Assembly (NCBI GenBank): GCA_027475525.1
Contig: JAMWFC010000105.1
Coordinates: 62,001 to 126,000 of the forward strand
Length of the DNA: 64,000 nt
DNA from: Macrolepiota albuminosa
Taxonomy: Eukaryota; Basidiomycota; Agaricomycetes; Agaricales; Agaricaceae
Direction of reading: 5' to 3'
The position numbers and the translations under genes were made by a program. This document shows, in pieces, positions 1 through 9,739 of this stretch. A model generated the notes under the pieces. That model had not been told where the DNA came from and searched no databases. It saw only the letters and a program-made list of their open reading frames with translations. The number at the start of each line of letters is the position of its first letter. Positions within the stretch are counted from its first letter, which is position 1.

Positions 1-1019
1 AAGCGTAGAGCCTGGATTACTGTCTTGTTTGACCGTTCACTCACACCGTCTGTCTGAGGATGGTAAGCAGTGGACATCTTCATCTTGACTCCAATGAGCC
101 TGGTAAGATGTTTCCAGAAACGGGACACAAACAGGCGGTCACGATCGCATACAATATCCGCCGGGAGGCTGTTTTCACAGTACCAATGCTCGAAAAACAA
201 TTCGGCTAATTGTGGGGCAGTGAGGTCCGTGCGGGTTGGGACAATCCGAATATCAGAATGTAGACGATCTGTAATAGTTAAAATACAACTATAACCTTTG
301 TCTTCTGGCAGGGGGCCCACAAAATCCATTGCCACCGACTCCCCTCGACCATCTGGTATCGGCAATGGGTGCAAAGGTCCCATCGGTTTGGCAGTCGGTG
401 ACTTATACCGTTGGCACTCTGGACACGCAGGAATATATCCCAACTCAAGGTCACGGCGCATTCGTGGCCAGTAATATGCTCAACGCAAGGCCTCATATGC
501 CTTTTTAAAGCCAAAATGGCCCAACAAATCGTGAGCCCACCGAAATAAATGCTCGCGAATATCTCCCATGCACGGTACGAGCAGGCATGATCCGCAGAAC
601 CACAGTCCATCACGATTTACCAGAGTCGTCATACCCCTTGCCGCGGATATCAATTTTTGACACCAAGGGTCTGTCCTATAGCCATCTTTTAACTGTTTTA
701 TGAAGTCGTTGTCCATGGTTATGGACAACTGAGGTGCTGTAGCACAAACCAACACATTGCCCCCAATGACATGCGACAATGCAAACGCTGACTCAAACGG
801 TGAATTCATACCGTGTGGGAGTATTGCTCCAATGCATTCCGAGATAAGACTTTCATCATTCATTATGTCCACTAAAGTATGTGCTGTTTTGACCGCGTCT
901 GTTGAGTCAGGGAGGTCGTAAGGAAGTCGAGACAGTGCATCCGCGACAGAATTGTCCTCCCCCCTTACATAGACCATTCTACAATCAAATTGGGACAGAA
1001 ACTCCATCCAACGTGCCTG
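1..1019 (-). pseudogene. pol: Integrase of element G, partial at left edge
   Basis: The frame resumes with RNase H end and linker, then the zinc-binding HHCC region (HDLLGHFGF ... CPECQ), interrupted by a TGA at 477-479. The DDE core follows: first Asp in AMDFVGPLPE (about 330), second in IVCDRDRLF (about 150) and Glu in QTDGVSERSN (about 45). All three catalytic acids are present. The frame is open to the window edge, so the C-terminal domain and 3' LTR lie outside. Confidence 0.9.
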
Positions 1020-1022
1020 TCG

Positions 1023-1709
1023 TCATGATAAATCACGTTGTTGCTGGAAGTTTAGCAACGTTTTGTGGTCCGTAAAGACAACGAAATTGGCACCGAATAA
1101 GTCTGCACGCCATTTTTTCAAAGCACAAACAATTGCAAGAAGTTCCTTTTCGTGCACTGGGTAGTTAAGTTCAGCGCCTTTAAAGGTCTGACTTTCGAAG
1201 GCGACAGGTCGAGCCGTCTCCCACGTTTCACCAAATGACAGCACACCTCCCAATCGGAAATCACTGGCGTCCGTTGTGACAAATATGGTCTTCGACGTGT
1301 CCTTGTGATCAATCGTAGTCAGACAGTCTCGCCCGATGACTAAGGCTTTTACTGCATCAAAGGCAGTTTGATGTCTCTTTGACCAAGGAGGGAATTCCGC
1401 ATCACATTCTTGTGTAGTCAGTGCATGCAATACTCTTGTATGTTCAGCCAATCCTGGTAAAAATGCCGCTATGTATCTTACCAGTCCCAGAAACGCTTTG
1501 ACATCCTTAGACGACATGGGCGTTGGCCATGCCAGAATGCGATCGACCTTCTTACAGTCTGCTTCAATGCCATTAGCTGAGATCTGATGCCCCAAAAAAT
1601 CAATGCTTGTCTTATACAGATGCGATTTCTTTACATTAACGAACATGTGAGCTTTTCTGAGAGCCTCCAATATCTTTTGAACATTTTGATGATGTTCTTC
1701 AATGTTATC
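1023..1709 (-). pseudogene. pol: RT thumb/connection and RNase H of element G
   Basis: The frame continues between stops at 1710 (TAG) and 1020 (TGA). It contains the thumb motif FLGHQISANGI and FLGLVRYIAAF, then RNase H with TTDASDFRLGG (first catalytic Asp), KELLAIVCAL (Glu) and VFTDHKTLL (second Asp). The closing TGA stands where neighbours have CGA (DLS-R-RQARWMEFL), consistent with a C-to-T change at CpG. Confidence 0.9.
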
Positions 1710-1712
1710 GGA

Positions 1713-3092
1713 CTATATAACGATGTCATCCAAGTATACATGACAGATAACCCCAATATATTCTCGCAACGCCACCGTTACTCTACGTTGCTGAATGGCC
1801 GGAGCATTCCGCAGGCCCATTGGCATCACCAGCCACTCGTATAACCCATACGGTGTAGAAACAGCAGTGAGATGCATATGATCCGGGTGCATAGGAGTCT
1901 GAAAAAAGGCGTTTGTCAAGTCTAAGACCGCAAATATCTTTCCTTTGGCACAATCATGCAATATGTTTTCAATGCGCGGTATTGGATGATTATCCGGGAC
2001 AGTTGCCGCATTTAGATCCCTGTAATCATTCACCCACCATGGCAATGCTGTAGGGTCCGATTTCGGAATCAGGAAGGCAGGTGACGCAAATGCAGAAGAA
2101 GAAGGACGGATACGCCCTGCCTCCAGATGATCGTCTATTAACGTTTTCCATGCCTCTCTATATTTACGAGGACACTGATATGACCGTGTCTTAATACAAT
2201 GATCTGCATTCTTTAAACGAATCTCAGCCAGAACATTGCGCGGTAGGTCACGAACATTGACGATGGGTTCAAAGACGTCTCTAAATCGGTCTTTCATTTT
2301 TACATCGAACTTTGACAATGTCTCCTCAGCCGCAAGCTGTTCAATACACTGCTGCACTGCCGCGATGACATTAATTTCCGCGACGGACTCAAAGAGACCC
2401 ATGCGCTCCATTCGTTCCAATCTCATTGAGCATACAAATTTTAATTCTTTTACGAGCAGTTTTCTCTGTCGCAACGTTTCATCAAACTTCTTTCGCATGG
2501 GCATGAATGCACGCGCCGGAGGACTCTTTCGGAATTCTGGATTTAACAGGTCATACTGACACGATTTGTCAATAGCCATACGTTCGTCAACGTCAACCAC
2601 AATTTTATTAACCTTTAAAAAAGGCAACCCTAATATTACAGGACAACACAAGTTCGATGCAATCACAGCGTGTACAGTACGAGAAGTCCAAGTCCCATCT
2701 ACAGACGTAACGGATAATTTGCAATATTCAGACAGTGTAGTAGACACCCTTTCACTAGAATTCGAAATAGCAACGTCGACCGTTAAAGGTTTTTGCAAAC
2801 GACGGCGACGCAGCCCTAAACGGTCAACTAAGCCTGTATCAATCAAAACGATGTGAGATCCATCGTCTAACAGCATTGTAATTTTAAGAGGAAAATCGAC
2901 ATGGGGACTCGCAATCATACCCGTCCATAATAAATGAGGAACAGTAATCGGTATTTCACTCACATTGGAATCGGAATCAGTGTGCATAGACTCAACACGG
3001 GAGACAGCAGCAGGCGATTGCGGTAAAACGGCAGCAACAGTTATAGGGGACGGAACGGCGTTGGCGTTGGTGACAGCCGCAACTGGCCTGGA
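1713..3092 (-). pseudogene. pol: Protease and reverse transcriptase of element G
   Basis: Same frame as gag, downstream of the TGA at 3093-3095. A retropepsin-like segment with the active-site variant LLDDGS lies near 2870, followed by ILGLPFLKV near 2630. The reverse transcriptase shows the template-grip segment WWVNDYRDLNAA, LDLTNAFFQTP and the catalytic YLDD box just before the stop. A TAG at 1710-1712 stands where related polymerases have tyrosine after VI (IYSDN), so it cuts RT from its thumb. Confidence 0.9.
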
Positions 3093-3095
3093 TGC

Positions 3096-4235
3096 TCAAG
3101 CACCAGCAGCTTTCGCCGCATCAACCCGCACCTGTGTCAATAGCTGGTATTTCGTTGGATCCGGGAACGGTTCAACGCAGTTACTCGTCCTGCACGATAC
3201 AAAAGGACGACGGCAACGGAAACAACCACTGTTTTCACGTAGAAGACGTTTCTCTTCCTCTGTTAACGGGGGAAGCCTTCCTCTTCCACCAGTTGAAACT
3301 CCTTGAGACGTCGATGTGTTAGACCTATTCGCAGTTGTAAGAGGCTTCTTAGCTTGACGGTAAACTTCATCCGCGATTTCCCGTGCACGCTTTTCCGTTT
3401 GACGACGAGCTTCATCAATAAGTCGGATGCTATTGAGCCACGCATGAAAATCAGTCGTAGCGTCCAACTTGCGCTCAAAATAAATGACCGACAAGGCAGA
3501 ATCCAATTTCGCTTCGATTTGGGTATGCAATTTATCTAGTTCAAAATGCGACGGAGTGCCAAGCAAAAGGGAATTCTGTATCTGAATATACGACGCGAAA
3601 TCCCAAAAGGTCTGTTTCCTATGGTTGAAATTGGCAGACAGAATTCGGATTCGAACTTTCGGTTCCCAGTCGTGCGGAAGATATTTCGACCTGATCTCCT
3701 TCATAAATTCATCGAACGATAACTTGACAATACGGTCCCGCTGTCCAGAGATCCAGTCGCGCATACGATGGTCCTTGATCCTGACCAGTACGCGACGGAC
3801 TTGGTCATCCTCATCTATCTCCTTCGTATCAAAAAAGTCATTGCAGGCAGTCTCATAATCCTTTGCAGTTTCGGGGCTGAGGTCTCCCTCCGTCAAAATG
3901 GGCGGCTTTGTATAACGATCCTCTACTGTAGCCTGTTTGAGGCCGGCAGCGTCTGTATTTGTATTCATTCTGCGAGTAATAGGAGTCGGTGATGATGAAC
4001 TGTCTGAAAAGAGTGTACGCTTTCGTCGCACACGAGACGGTACTGGAGAGAGAATAGATCCATCTTCCAGCGCGTTCGTATCCGCCGTGGATGGAATCGA
4101 CGACAACGGTGACGACAACTCTGTCTGTTTCCGCGTAATGCTACGCGTCGTCAAAAGAATCAAAACTGAGGGCGTACGAGGCAGTTTGATATTTACTGTA
4201 TGACGTGGCACCTCCCACAAAGGCGATGCGCACAA
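3096..4235 (-). pseudogene. gag: Gag region of element G
   Basis: The frame is open from 4235 to a TGA at 3093-3095. Residues from about 100 on look like a fungal Ty3 capsid (acidic, many DxF/W and R-rich helices). The C-terminal part carries a Cys-rich segment CFRCRRPFVSC near residue 345, a likely degenerate zinc knuckle. The open frame runs back into the proposed LTR, so the true start is further in; the Met at 3968 (MNTNTDAAG) is one candidate. The same frame continues past the TGA into protease, so Gag and Pol were probably one polyprotein. Confidence 0.75.
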
Positions 4236-4606
4236 TATATGCGTTCAAAAAACTAGCGAGTAATCCAGAAAATGTGTAGAGAACCTTCAGGTAAGGCATC
4301 GTAAGGGAAAAAATGGTCCAAACATCGCCCAAAGTCGTCCTAAGCTTCTAGACCAAACACCACTCGCAAAGGTCGATATCGTCAAAAAAGTGTAGGACGA
4401 AGTCCTCACTTTAAGCAGAGCCACACGACCAGACGATAAAACCCCGCTATATTGTCCTAGCGGTGAGCACGTACGTACGTAGTAAGACGAGATAATATGA
4501 GTGTTTCGGAAGAAGAATAAGTACCCCTCCGCCCTAACGTGGATGTAAATGTAAAATGACAAGTAAACTGGTACAAATACTTAGGTGTCGTAATCCTAGG
4601 ATTACA
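4197..4606 (-). repeat. 5' LTR of element G (proposed)
   Basis: Read on the minus strand the segment begins TGTAATCC and ends CATACA, a TGTA/TACA terminal pair expected of an LTR, and it sits directly upstream of gag. The first bases after it on the minus strand (AAATATCAAACTGCC) could be a G-to-A decayed primer binding site of the TGGTATCAGA type; this is weak. No second LTR is in the window, so the edges are inferred. Confidence 0.5.
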
Positions 4607-4648
4607 CCTGGCTAACCATCAACCACATGTCAGTCTATAGAACGACTA

Positions 4649-4795
4649 TTAGTGCATGTTTATTAGGCAGGAGTGCTTACATTTTACCAGGTCCTTCAAC
4701 TGTTCTTTGAGTTGATGCAGGTCTCCTCTGAGAGCAAGGTATAATACTTGAACATCTGCATTAATGACTCGTTGGTGGAGTTCTTCATTAGACAT
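4649..4795 (-). CDS. Small unrecognised frame in left arm, twin of 10020-10166
   Basis: Exact mirror of the right-arm frame, starting at 4795 on the minus strand and encoding the same 48 residues. Both copies are intact, which says the arms are young or kept alike; it does not by itself prove coding. Confidence 0.3.
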   Translation of the reverse strand: MSNEELHQRVINADVQVLYLALRGDLHQLKEQLKDLVKCKHSCLINMH

Positions 4796-5304
4796 GGCGA
4801 ATGGAGGATTAAAGAAATGGATGAGAACTTTACACGAAGCAAGTTCTGAAAATAAATATCATGTGACTCTATTTAAATTATAAAAGAAATTTGATTTATT
4901 GCTTGACAAACTTTACTTTGTTTATCATACTGTGTAGTATATTAATAACAATTAGCTCAGCAGGTCAAAAATGCAGAAGTCTTAATGTTTATTGCACTAA
5001 GCAGAAGTCGAACTGGCCTAATGCAAGACACAATGAATACCCATTGATAATATTCCACTACATCAAAGATGACTACAGAAACCTGCTATGATATAAATAA
5101 ATATCAGTCTAATATTTCATGTATAGTAAATAACAATTAGCTAAGCAAGTCCAAAGTTCCTGACAGTTTGACGTAAATGCAGTAGTGGGAGTTAAATCCG
5201 CCAACTACAAGATACAAGAAATACAAATTGGGAATATTCCACTACACCACAGATGCTTACTGTACAGAAATCAGCTACACCTCATGTACAGGATACCATT
5301 TTAG

Positions 5305-5636
5305 TGTTGAAATTGCCTGTTGCATGCATTCCATTATGATCATCATTCTATCCCAAGTTAATTCTATCACATGTATCCACATGTGATTATACTTTATCAC
5401 ATGTATCTACATGTGATTATATTCTATCACATGTATCCACATGTGATTATTCTTTATTCACATGTATATAGTTTTCCAGTAGTATATAAACTGTAGATAG
5501 ATCATCTGAAGTCCTCACTCTTTCTGACTTTGGACTTCAGGTTAGTAATACTTTACTTGCTCAATATACTCTTTCTGACTTTGGACTTCAGCTTTAGTGA
5601 CAGTTTCTGTCCCCTGTGCTTTGCCTGTCTTCAACA
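5305..5636 (-). repeat. LTR-like segment in left arm
   Basis: Inverted twin of 9179-9510. On the plus strand it begins TGTTGAAATTGCC and ends CTTCAACA. Confidence 0.45.
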
Positions 5637-5639
5637 CAA

Positions 5640-5930
5640 AAGGGCCCTGCAGACCTATGCAGGTCTACACAAGCTACCAGCAGACATCTACACAGACATA
5701 TGTTGACAGACTCAAACCAACGTGGGCCCATGCAGGCCTGTGCAGGGCACCAGCAGACATCCGCAGAGGCCTACATAGGTTCACAGGGGCTGGTTGGACC
5801 AAAGAAAAAGATACAACTTCATTCCCATTGTATGTCTGTGGGGGAAATCAAACCTCTGGCCTTGGGAAAGCCCCCAGCAATGGAATACACTGACGATTTA
5901 ACCATTGCACCACAGGTCCGTTACTAACAG
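5640..5930 (-). mobile_element. tRNA-derived SINE
   Basis: On the minus strand a perfect A box (TGGTGCAATGG, complement of 5902-5912) and a B box GGTTTGATTTC (complement of 5844-5854) form a tRNA-like head with a long variable region, as in class II tRNAs. An unrelated 200-bp body with repeated AGCAGACATC and TGCAGG motifs runs to about 5640. No terminal duplication was identified, so the edges are approximate. Confidence 0.55.
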
Positions 5931-6510
5931 ATAGAATCAAAGATCGGATAACACAATGAATGGCCACTCATCTATGTCTCTGCAGGTCCCCATATGAATA
6001 TTTTGAAGTGGAAGGGGGGTGGCATACCTCCTAAAAGAGTTTTTGTGACTTGAAAGGGGTGTTGGCATCATCTGCCATCAGCTGGCATCCATCAGCATTT
6101 GTTGGCATCCACTGAATATCTGCTAATATCCATTGGCATCCACAGAAATCCATTGGCAACCTCCAGCATCACCCAGCATCAGAGCAGAAGAGAAGAAAAA
6201 GGGATGCATGGGCATCTGCCACATGGTGTGGCATCTTAGAGAGCATGGAGAGTGGTGGAAGAGGGATAGAAGTGGGGAGGAGTGTGGGTGTCTGCTGGTA
6301 CACCAGCAGATGTCAGGTCAGAGGGGAGGAGGAAAGCGGAGTGCATGTGGTAGATGGGAGTGGTGTGTGAGGTAGTGTGGGGAGTAGAGAGGATGGCACT
6401 AGGGAGAAAGAGGGGGAAGGGCAGAAGAGGGTGCATAAGTGTCCGCTGTCTGCTGGCATGCCAGCAAATAGTAGACATTGGCATGTGAGCCAGCTGACAT
6501 CAGCAGTGCA
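5931..6510. other. Low-complexity spacer with degenerate GGCATCCA repeats
   Basis: No gene seen. From about 6060 to 6180 the motif (T)GGCATCCA recurs in degenerate form, and 6180-6430 is purine-rich (GGGGAGGAG-type). Reading frames here are low-complexity and unconvincing. Confidence 0.5.
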
Positions 6511-6511
6511 A

Positions 6512-6592
6512 CCAGTTCTAGTGGTTCAGTGGAATATTCGTGTATTGATATTCAATATTGTATACAGCGGCAGGTTCTACTTTCCCTACTCT
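6512..6592 (+). repeat. tRNA-like module in composite centre (1)
   Basis: Perfect A box TGGTTCAGTGG at 6522-6532 and B-like GGTTCTACTTT at 6573-6583. Shares CAGTGGAATATT with the other modules. Confidence 0.45.
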
Positions 6593-6667
6593 CCCTTAAT
6601 GGGGTCTAATGGTATGTTTTTATACAGGTCCATTTTTGTTCTACATATACACCATACTAACTTGTAG

Positions 6668-6752
6668 CAAGTACCTGTGGTACAATGGAATATTAATAGA
6701 CTGCTATTTCATATTGTGCACAAGAGGCGGGTTCAACTCCTGCTAGTGCATA
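6668..6752 (+). repeat. tRNA-like module in composite centre (2), best boxes
   Basis: A box TGGTACAATGG (6678-6688) and B box GGTTCAACTCC (6730-6740) both match the Pol III consensus fully, 41 bp apart. This is the best-preserved member of the family and the likeliest to be transcribed. Confidence 0.55.
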
Positions 6753-6782
6753 TTATACAAGAGCAGCAGGCTGCTGACACCT

Positions 6783-6888
6783 GCTAGCATCATTTATTTG
6801 ATCCATTCAAAACTCCAGAGATTACTTGATTGCCCTAGCAAGTAATCTCTGAAATTTTAAACAGATCAAATAAATGACATTAGTAGAC
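6783..6888. repeat. Imperfect foldback of about 100 bp
   Basis: Nested complementary blocks: CATTTATTTGATC (6791-6803) pairs with 6864-6876, and AGAGATTACTTG (6817-6828) pairs with 6839-6850 around a 10-bp loop. Weaker pairing continues outward to about 6765 and 6897. It looks like a MITE or a structured spacer. Confidence 0.55.
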
Positions 6889-6939
6889 ATTAGCAGATAA
6901 TATACTGACTTGTAGTAAGCCCCAGTAAATTATCCATTC

Positions 6940-7016
6940 TGTTAAAGACAGGCAAAGCACAGGGGACAGAAACTGTCACTAAAGCTGAAGTCCAAAGTCA
7001 GAAAGAGTGTATTGAG
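6940..7016 (+). repeat. LTR-like fragment (77 bp)
   Basis: Begins TGTTAAAGACAGG like 9179 and is nearly identical to the first 77 bp of that segment, then is cut off by another copy starting at 7017. Confidence 0.7.
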
Positions 7017-7095
7017 TGTTAAAGACAGGCAAAGCACAGGGGACAGAAACTGTCACTAAAGCTGAAGTCCAAAGTCAGAAAGAGTGTATTGAGCA

Positions 7096-7204
7096 ACCTC
7101 TGCAGTTGAACAAGCTGATAGCGCCAAACCGATCACGCGTTACGTAACGCGTGACCAACATATATTCTGATGAGGGAGAGGCGAAAAGCGACAGTAAGGC
7201 TAAA
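7096..7204 (-). repeat. Split direct repeat B2
   Basis: 109 bp at the other outer end of the element, with the same 22-bp palindrome at 7133-7154. Confidence 0.9.
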
Positions 7205-7240
7205 CTACTATACAGGGTGAGGAGGGAGGGTTGACGAAAA

Positions 7241-7772
7241 AGATTTAAAATAAACTAGAGAGATACTAGAATGGAAATGTAAGTGAAGGCCCGCGCGATC
7301 TTCCCATCGCTTGCTTACTATTAGAAATTTCGTCGTAATGCAACGATTTTTAATGGTGAGAGGACGAAATGTCTAAGGTGAGAGGTGAGCCCGGCCCACC
7401 GAGTGGCCATGTAAAAGGGAGAGTCTCACCGATGAAAAGCAGAAGTAAGTTACACTAAAAGAATAAATAAACGTGATAAAACACTAAAGAAGGAAGGATG
7501 TGCGGTGAGAACGGCTAACAACGTGAGAGAGCGCAATAGCGCTCACCTGGGTAGCAGACGAGGAGAGGGGAAGACGGAAGAGAAGGCTACCCGAGATGTC
7601 TGAGACTGCGTCCCATGCTGACCACGCCACGGCAACTGCCAGACCCTGGCACCGTGCCGCGATCGGCACACAGTCGAGGGAGAGAGATGTACGGACGAGA
7701 TCGGAGAGAACTTTCGCGCACGCAGAGGCCTCCGAAAACGCTCGCCACCTTCGGCGCTCGCCTTTACGCCGA
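7241..7772 (-). repeat. Split direct repeat A2
   Basis: Second copy of A1, directly abutting B1 at 7770-7772 as the B1A2 junction should. A 36-bp segment (7205-7240) separates it from B2. Confidence 0.9.
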
Positions 7773-7881
7773 CCTCTGCAGTTGAACAAGCTGATAGCGC
7801 CAAACCGATCACGCGTTACGTAACGCGTGACCAACATATATTCTGATGAGGGAGAGGCGAAAAGCGACAGTAAGGCTAAAA
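7772..7881 (-). repeat. Split direct repeat B1
   Basis: Repeats 7096-7204 with one extra A in a run (7857-7865 region). Contains a 22-bp perfect palindrome at 7809-7830, half-site TCACGCGTTAC. Confidence 0.9.
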
Positions 7882-8100
7882 GAAGCTGGATAGGCGAGAG
7901 GTGGGGTGGAGGTGGTGAGAAGATGATGCGGGAGCTGAGCCGAGAGTGATTGAATGTTGCTTATACGTGAATAGAATGAAGGCGTTTTAGCGTGATCAAG
8001 ATGGTCGTTTTGTTGCCTATACGTGAGTAGACTGCAGGCGTTTTAGGATCGAATCTCGCGTGAATATCGTGGTAATTTTTATATGAGTGGGGAAAGAAGT
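7882..8100. other. Non-coding spacer between YR fragment and B1
   Basis: Contains two related 28-30 bp stretches ending TGCAGGCGTTTTAG / GAAGGCGTTTTAGC around 7975-8045. No gene seen. Confidence 0.4.
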
Positions 8101-8400
8101 TCAGCGTATGTTCGAGGAACGACCGTATCCGTGTATACAATCGCGATCGATTCGAGACGTGTGAAATAAATTACGAGACAGGCGCTGATGGGAAGCGGGT
8201 GGAGGAAACCACTTGTGTTTCAAAGAGGCTAATTGAAGTTCGGCACGCACAGATGGATTATCCCTGAGATAAGTCTTCCATGCTTGAGAGGTCCAGCGAC
8301 CGATCGCCATAATTATGTCTTCAGACAAGCCAAGGGAGGCGTAATACGTCGCGCCTCCAGCTCTAGCTGAATGGCCGCCATAAGATCTATCAAGGAAGGA
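8101..8400 (-). pseudogene. C-terminal fragment of a tyrosine recombinase
   Basis: The minus-strand frame enters from the A1 border and reads FLDRSYGGHSARAGG, then IGRWTSQAWKTYLRDNP. This gives the H-x-x-R pair (His at 8371-8373), the Trp of the GRW box (8293-8295) and the nucleophilic Tyr (8269-8271), in the order of the tyrosine-recombinase C-terminus. The first catalytic Arg and the whole N-terminal part are missing. The frame then runs about 55 residues to a stop near 8100. Its position immediately before B1 is where YR lies in Ngaro/PAT elements. Confidence 0.8.
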
Positions 8401-8932
8401 AGATTTAAAATAAACTAGAGAGATACTAGAATGGAAATGTAAGTGAAGGCCCGCGCGATCTTCCCATCGCTTGCTTACTATTAGAAATTTCGTCGTAATG
8501 CAACGATTTTTAATGGTGAGAGGACGAAATGTCTAAGGTGAGAGGTGAGCCCGGCCCACCGAGTGGCCATGTAAAAGGGAGAGTCTCACCGATGAAAAGC
8601 AGAAGTAAGTTACACTAAAAGAATAAATAAACGTGATAAAACACTAAAGAAGGAAGGATGTGCGGTGAGAACGGCTAACAACGTGAGAGAGCGCAATAGC
8701 GCTCACCTGGGTAGCAGACGAGGAGAGGGGAAGACGGAAGAGAAGGCTACCCGAGATGTCTGAGACTGCGTCCCATGCTGACCACGCCACGGCAACTGCC
8801 AGACCCTGGCACCGTGCCGCGATCGGCACACAGTCGAGGGAGAGAGATGTACGGACGAGATCGGAGAGAACTTTCGCGCACGCAGAGGCCTCCGAAAACG
8901 CTCGCCACCTTCGGCGCTCGCCTTTACGCCGA
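8401..8932 (-). repeat. Split direct repeat A1
   Basis: 532 bp repeated at 7241-7772 with an offset of exactly 1,160; no difference seen in the stretches compared. It forms the outer end of the element. Confidence 0.9.
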
Positions 8933-9178
8933 GTAAAGTATTACTAACCTGAAGTCCAAAGTCAGAAAAAGTGAGGACTTCAGATGATCTATCTACAGTT
9001 TATATACTACTGGAAAACTATATACATGTGAATAAAGAATAATCACATGGAGGACTTCAGATGATCTATCTACAGTTTATATACTACTGGAAAACTATAT
9101 ACATGTGAATAAAGAATAATCACATGGGGAATATATGTGATAGAATGAACTTGGGATAGAATGATGATCATAATGGAA

Positions 9179-9510
9179 TGTTAAAGACAGGCAAAGCACA
9201 GGGGACAGAAACTGTCACTAAAGCTGAAGTCCAAAGTCAGAAAGAGTATATTGAGCAAGTAAAGTATTACTAACCTGAAGTCCAAAGTCAGAAAGAGTGA
9301 GGACTTCAGATGATCTATCTACAGTTTATATACTACTGGAAAACTATATACATGTGAATAAAGAATAATCACATGTGGATACATGTGATAGAATATAATC
9401 ACATGTAGATACATGTGATAAAGTATAATCACATGTGGATACATGTGATAGAATTAACTTGGGATAGAATGATGATCATAATGGAATGCATGCAACAGGC
9501 AATTTCAACA
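9179..9510 (+). repeat. LTR-like segment in right arm
   Basis: Begins TGTTAAAG and ends TTTCAACA, near-inverted termini of LTR type. The start is a genuine repeat boundary because it recurs at 6940 and 7017 after unrelated sequence. Three near-copies of a 30-bp palindromic unit (ATCACATGTGGATACATGTG) lie at about 9365-9455. An AATAAA occurs at about 9357. Whether this is an LTR, and in which direction it is read, is not settled: a better TATA (TATATAAA) reads the other way. Confidence 0.45.
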
Positions 9511-9554
9511 CTAAAATGGTATCCTGTACATGAGGTGTAGCTGATTTCTGTACA

Positions 9555-9640
9555 GTAAGCATCTGTGGTGTAGTGGAATATTCCCAATTTGTATTTCTTG
9601 TATCTTGTAGTTGGCGGATTTAACTCCCACTACTGCATTT
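9555..9640 (+). repeat. tRNA-like module (A/B boxes), right arm
   Basis: A perfect Pol III A box TGGTGTAGTGG at 9566-9576 is followed 40 bp later by GATTTAACTCC (9617-9627), a B box with two changes. The spacing is that of a tRNA, but stems are decayed. Its inverted twin has the A box at 5239-5249. Confidence 0.5.
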
Positions 9641-9739
9641 ACGTCAAACTGTCAGGAACTTTGGACTTGCTTAGCTAATTGTTATTTACTATACATGAAA
9701 TATTAGACTGATATTTATTTATATCATAGCAGGTTTCTG

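Larger units (their letters stand above)
1..4606 (-). mobile_element. Ty3/gypsy LTR retrotransposon 'G', left end outside window
   Basis: One LTR at 4197-4606 is followed, reading leftward, by a fused gag-pol frame covering gag, retropepsin, reverse transcriptase, RNase H and integrase. The order protease-RT-RNase H-integrase is diagnostic of Ty3/gypsy. Integrase reaches the window edge, so the 3' end and second LTR are not visible. Four in-frame stop codons break an otherwise collinear frame, so this copy is dead but fairly young. Confidence 0.9.
4613..5636 (-). repeat. Left inverted arm (1,024 bp)
   Basis: Mirror of 9179-10202. The inner edge at 5636 coincides with a repeat end also found at 6940, 7017 and 9179 (TGTTAAAGACAGG). 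The outer edge at 4613 begins TAACCATCAACC. Confidence 0.9.
7096..8932 (-). mobile_element. Ngaro/PAT-type tyrosine-recombinase element, internally deleted
   Basis: Read on the minus strand the order is A1 (8932-8401), the end of a tyrosine recombinase frame (8400-8101), B1 (7881-7772), A2 (7772-7241) and B2 (7204-7096). A1=A2 and B1=B2. This split direct-repeat layout is characteristic of Ngaro/PAT-type YR retrotransposons. Gag, RT and RNase H are absent and A1 joins directly to the recombinase C-terminus, so it is a non-autonomous deletion derivative. The flanks close without target duplication against the empty site at about 9247-9270, as expected of recombinase-mediated insertion. Confidence 0.85.
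7017..9178 (+). repeat. LTR-like copy interrupted by the YR element
   Basis: 7017-7095 and 8933-9178 are two parts of one LTR-like copy; joined, they match 9179 onward. A block of about 110 bp is duplicated in tandem (about 8980-9050 and 9051-9126). The copy then stops where the next begins at 9179. Confidence 0.75.

Noticed and set aside
2236..2856. Plus-strand frames over element G
   Set aside because: Shadows of the minus-strand polyprotein.
4891..5091. 66-codon frame, with identical copy at 9724-9924 on the other strand
   Set aside because: Runs through the tRNA-like modules on the opposite strand; identity only reflects the inverted arms.
7484..7837. Overlapping frames in the A2/B1 repeats (and 8644-8947)
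   Set aside because: Both strands are open because of GC-rich composition; the segments are terminal repeats of the YR element.
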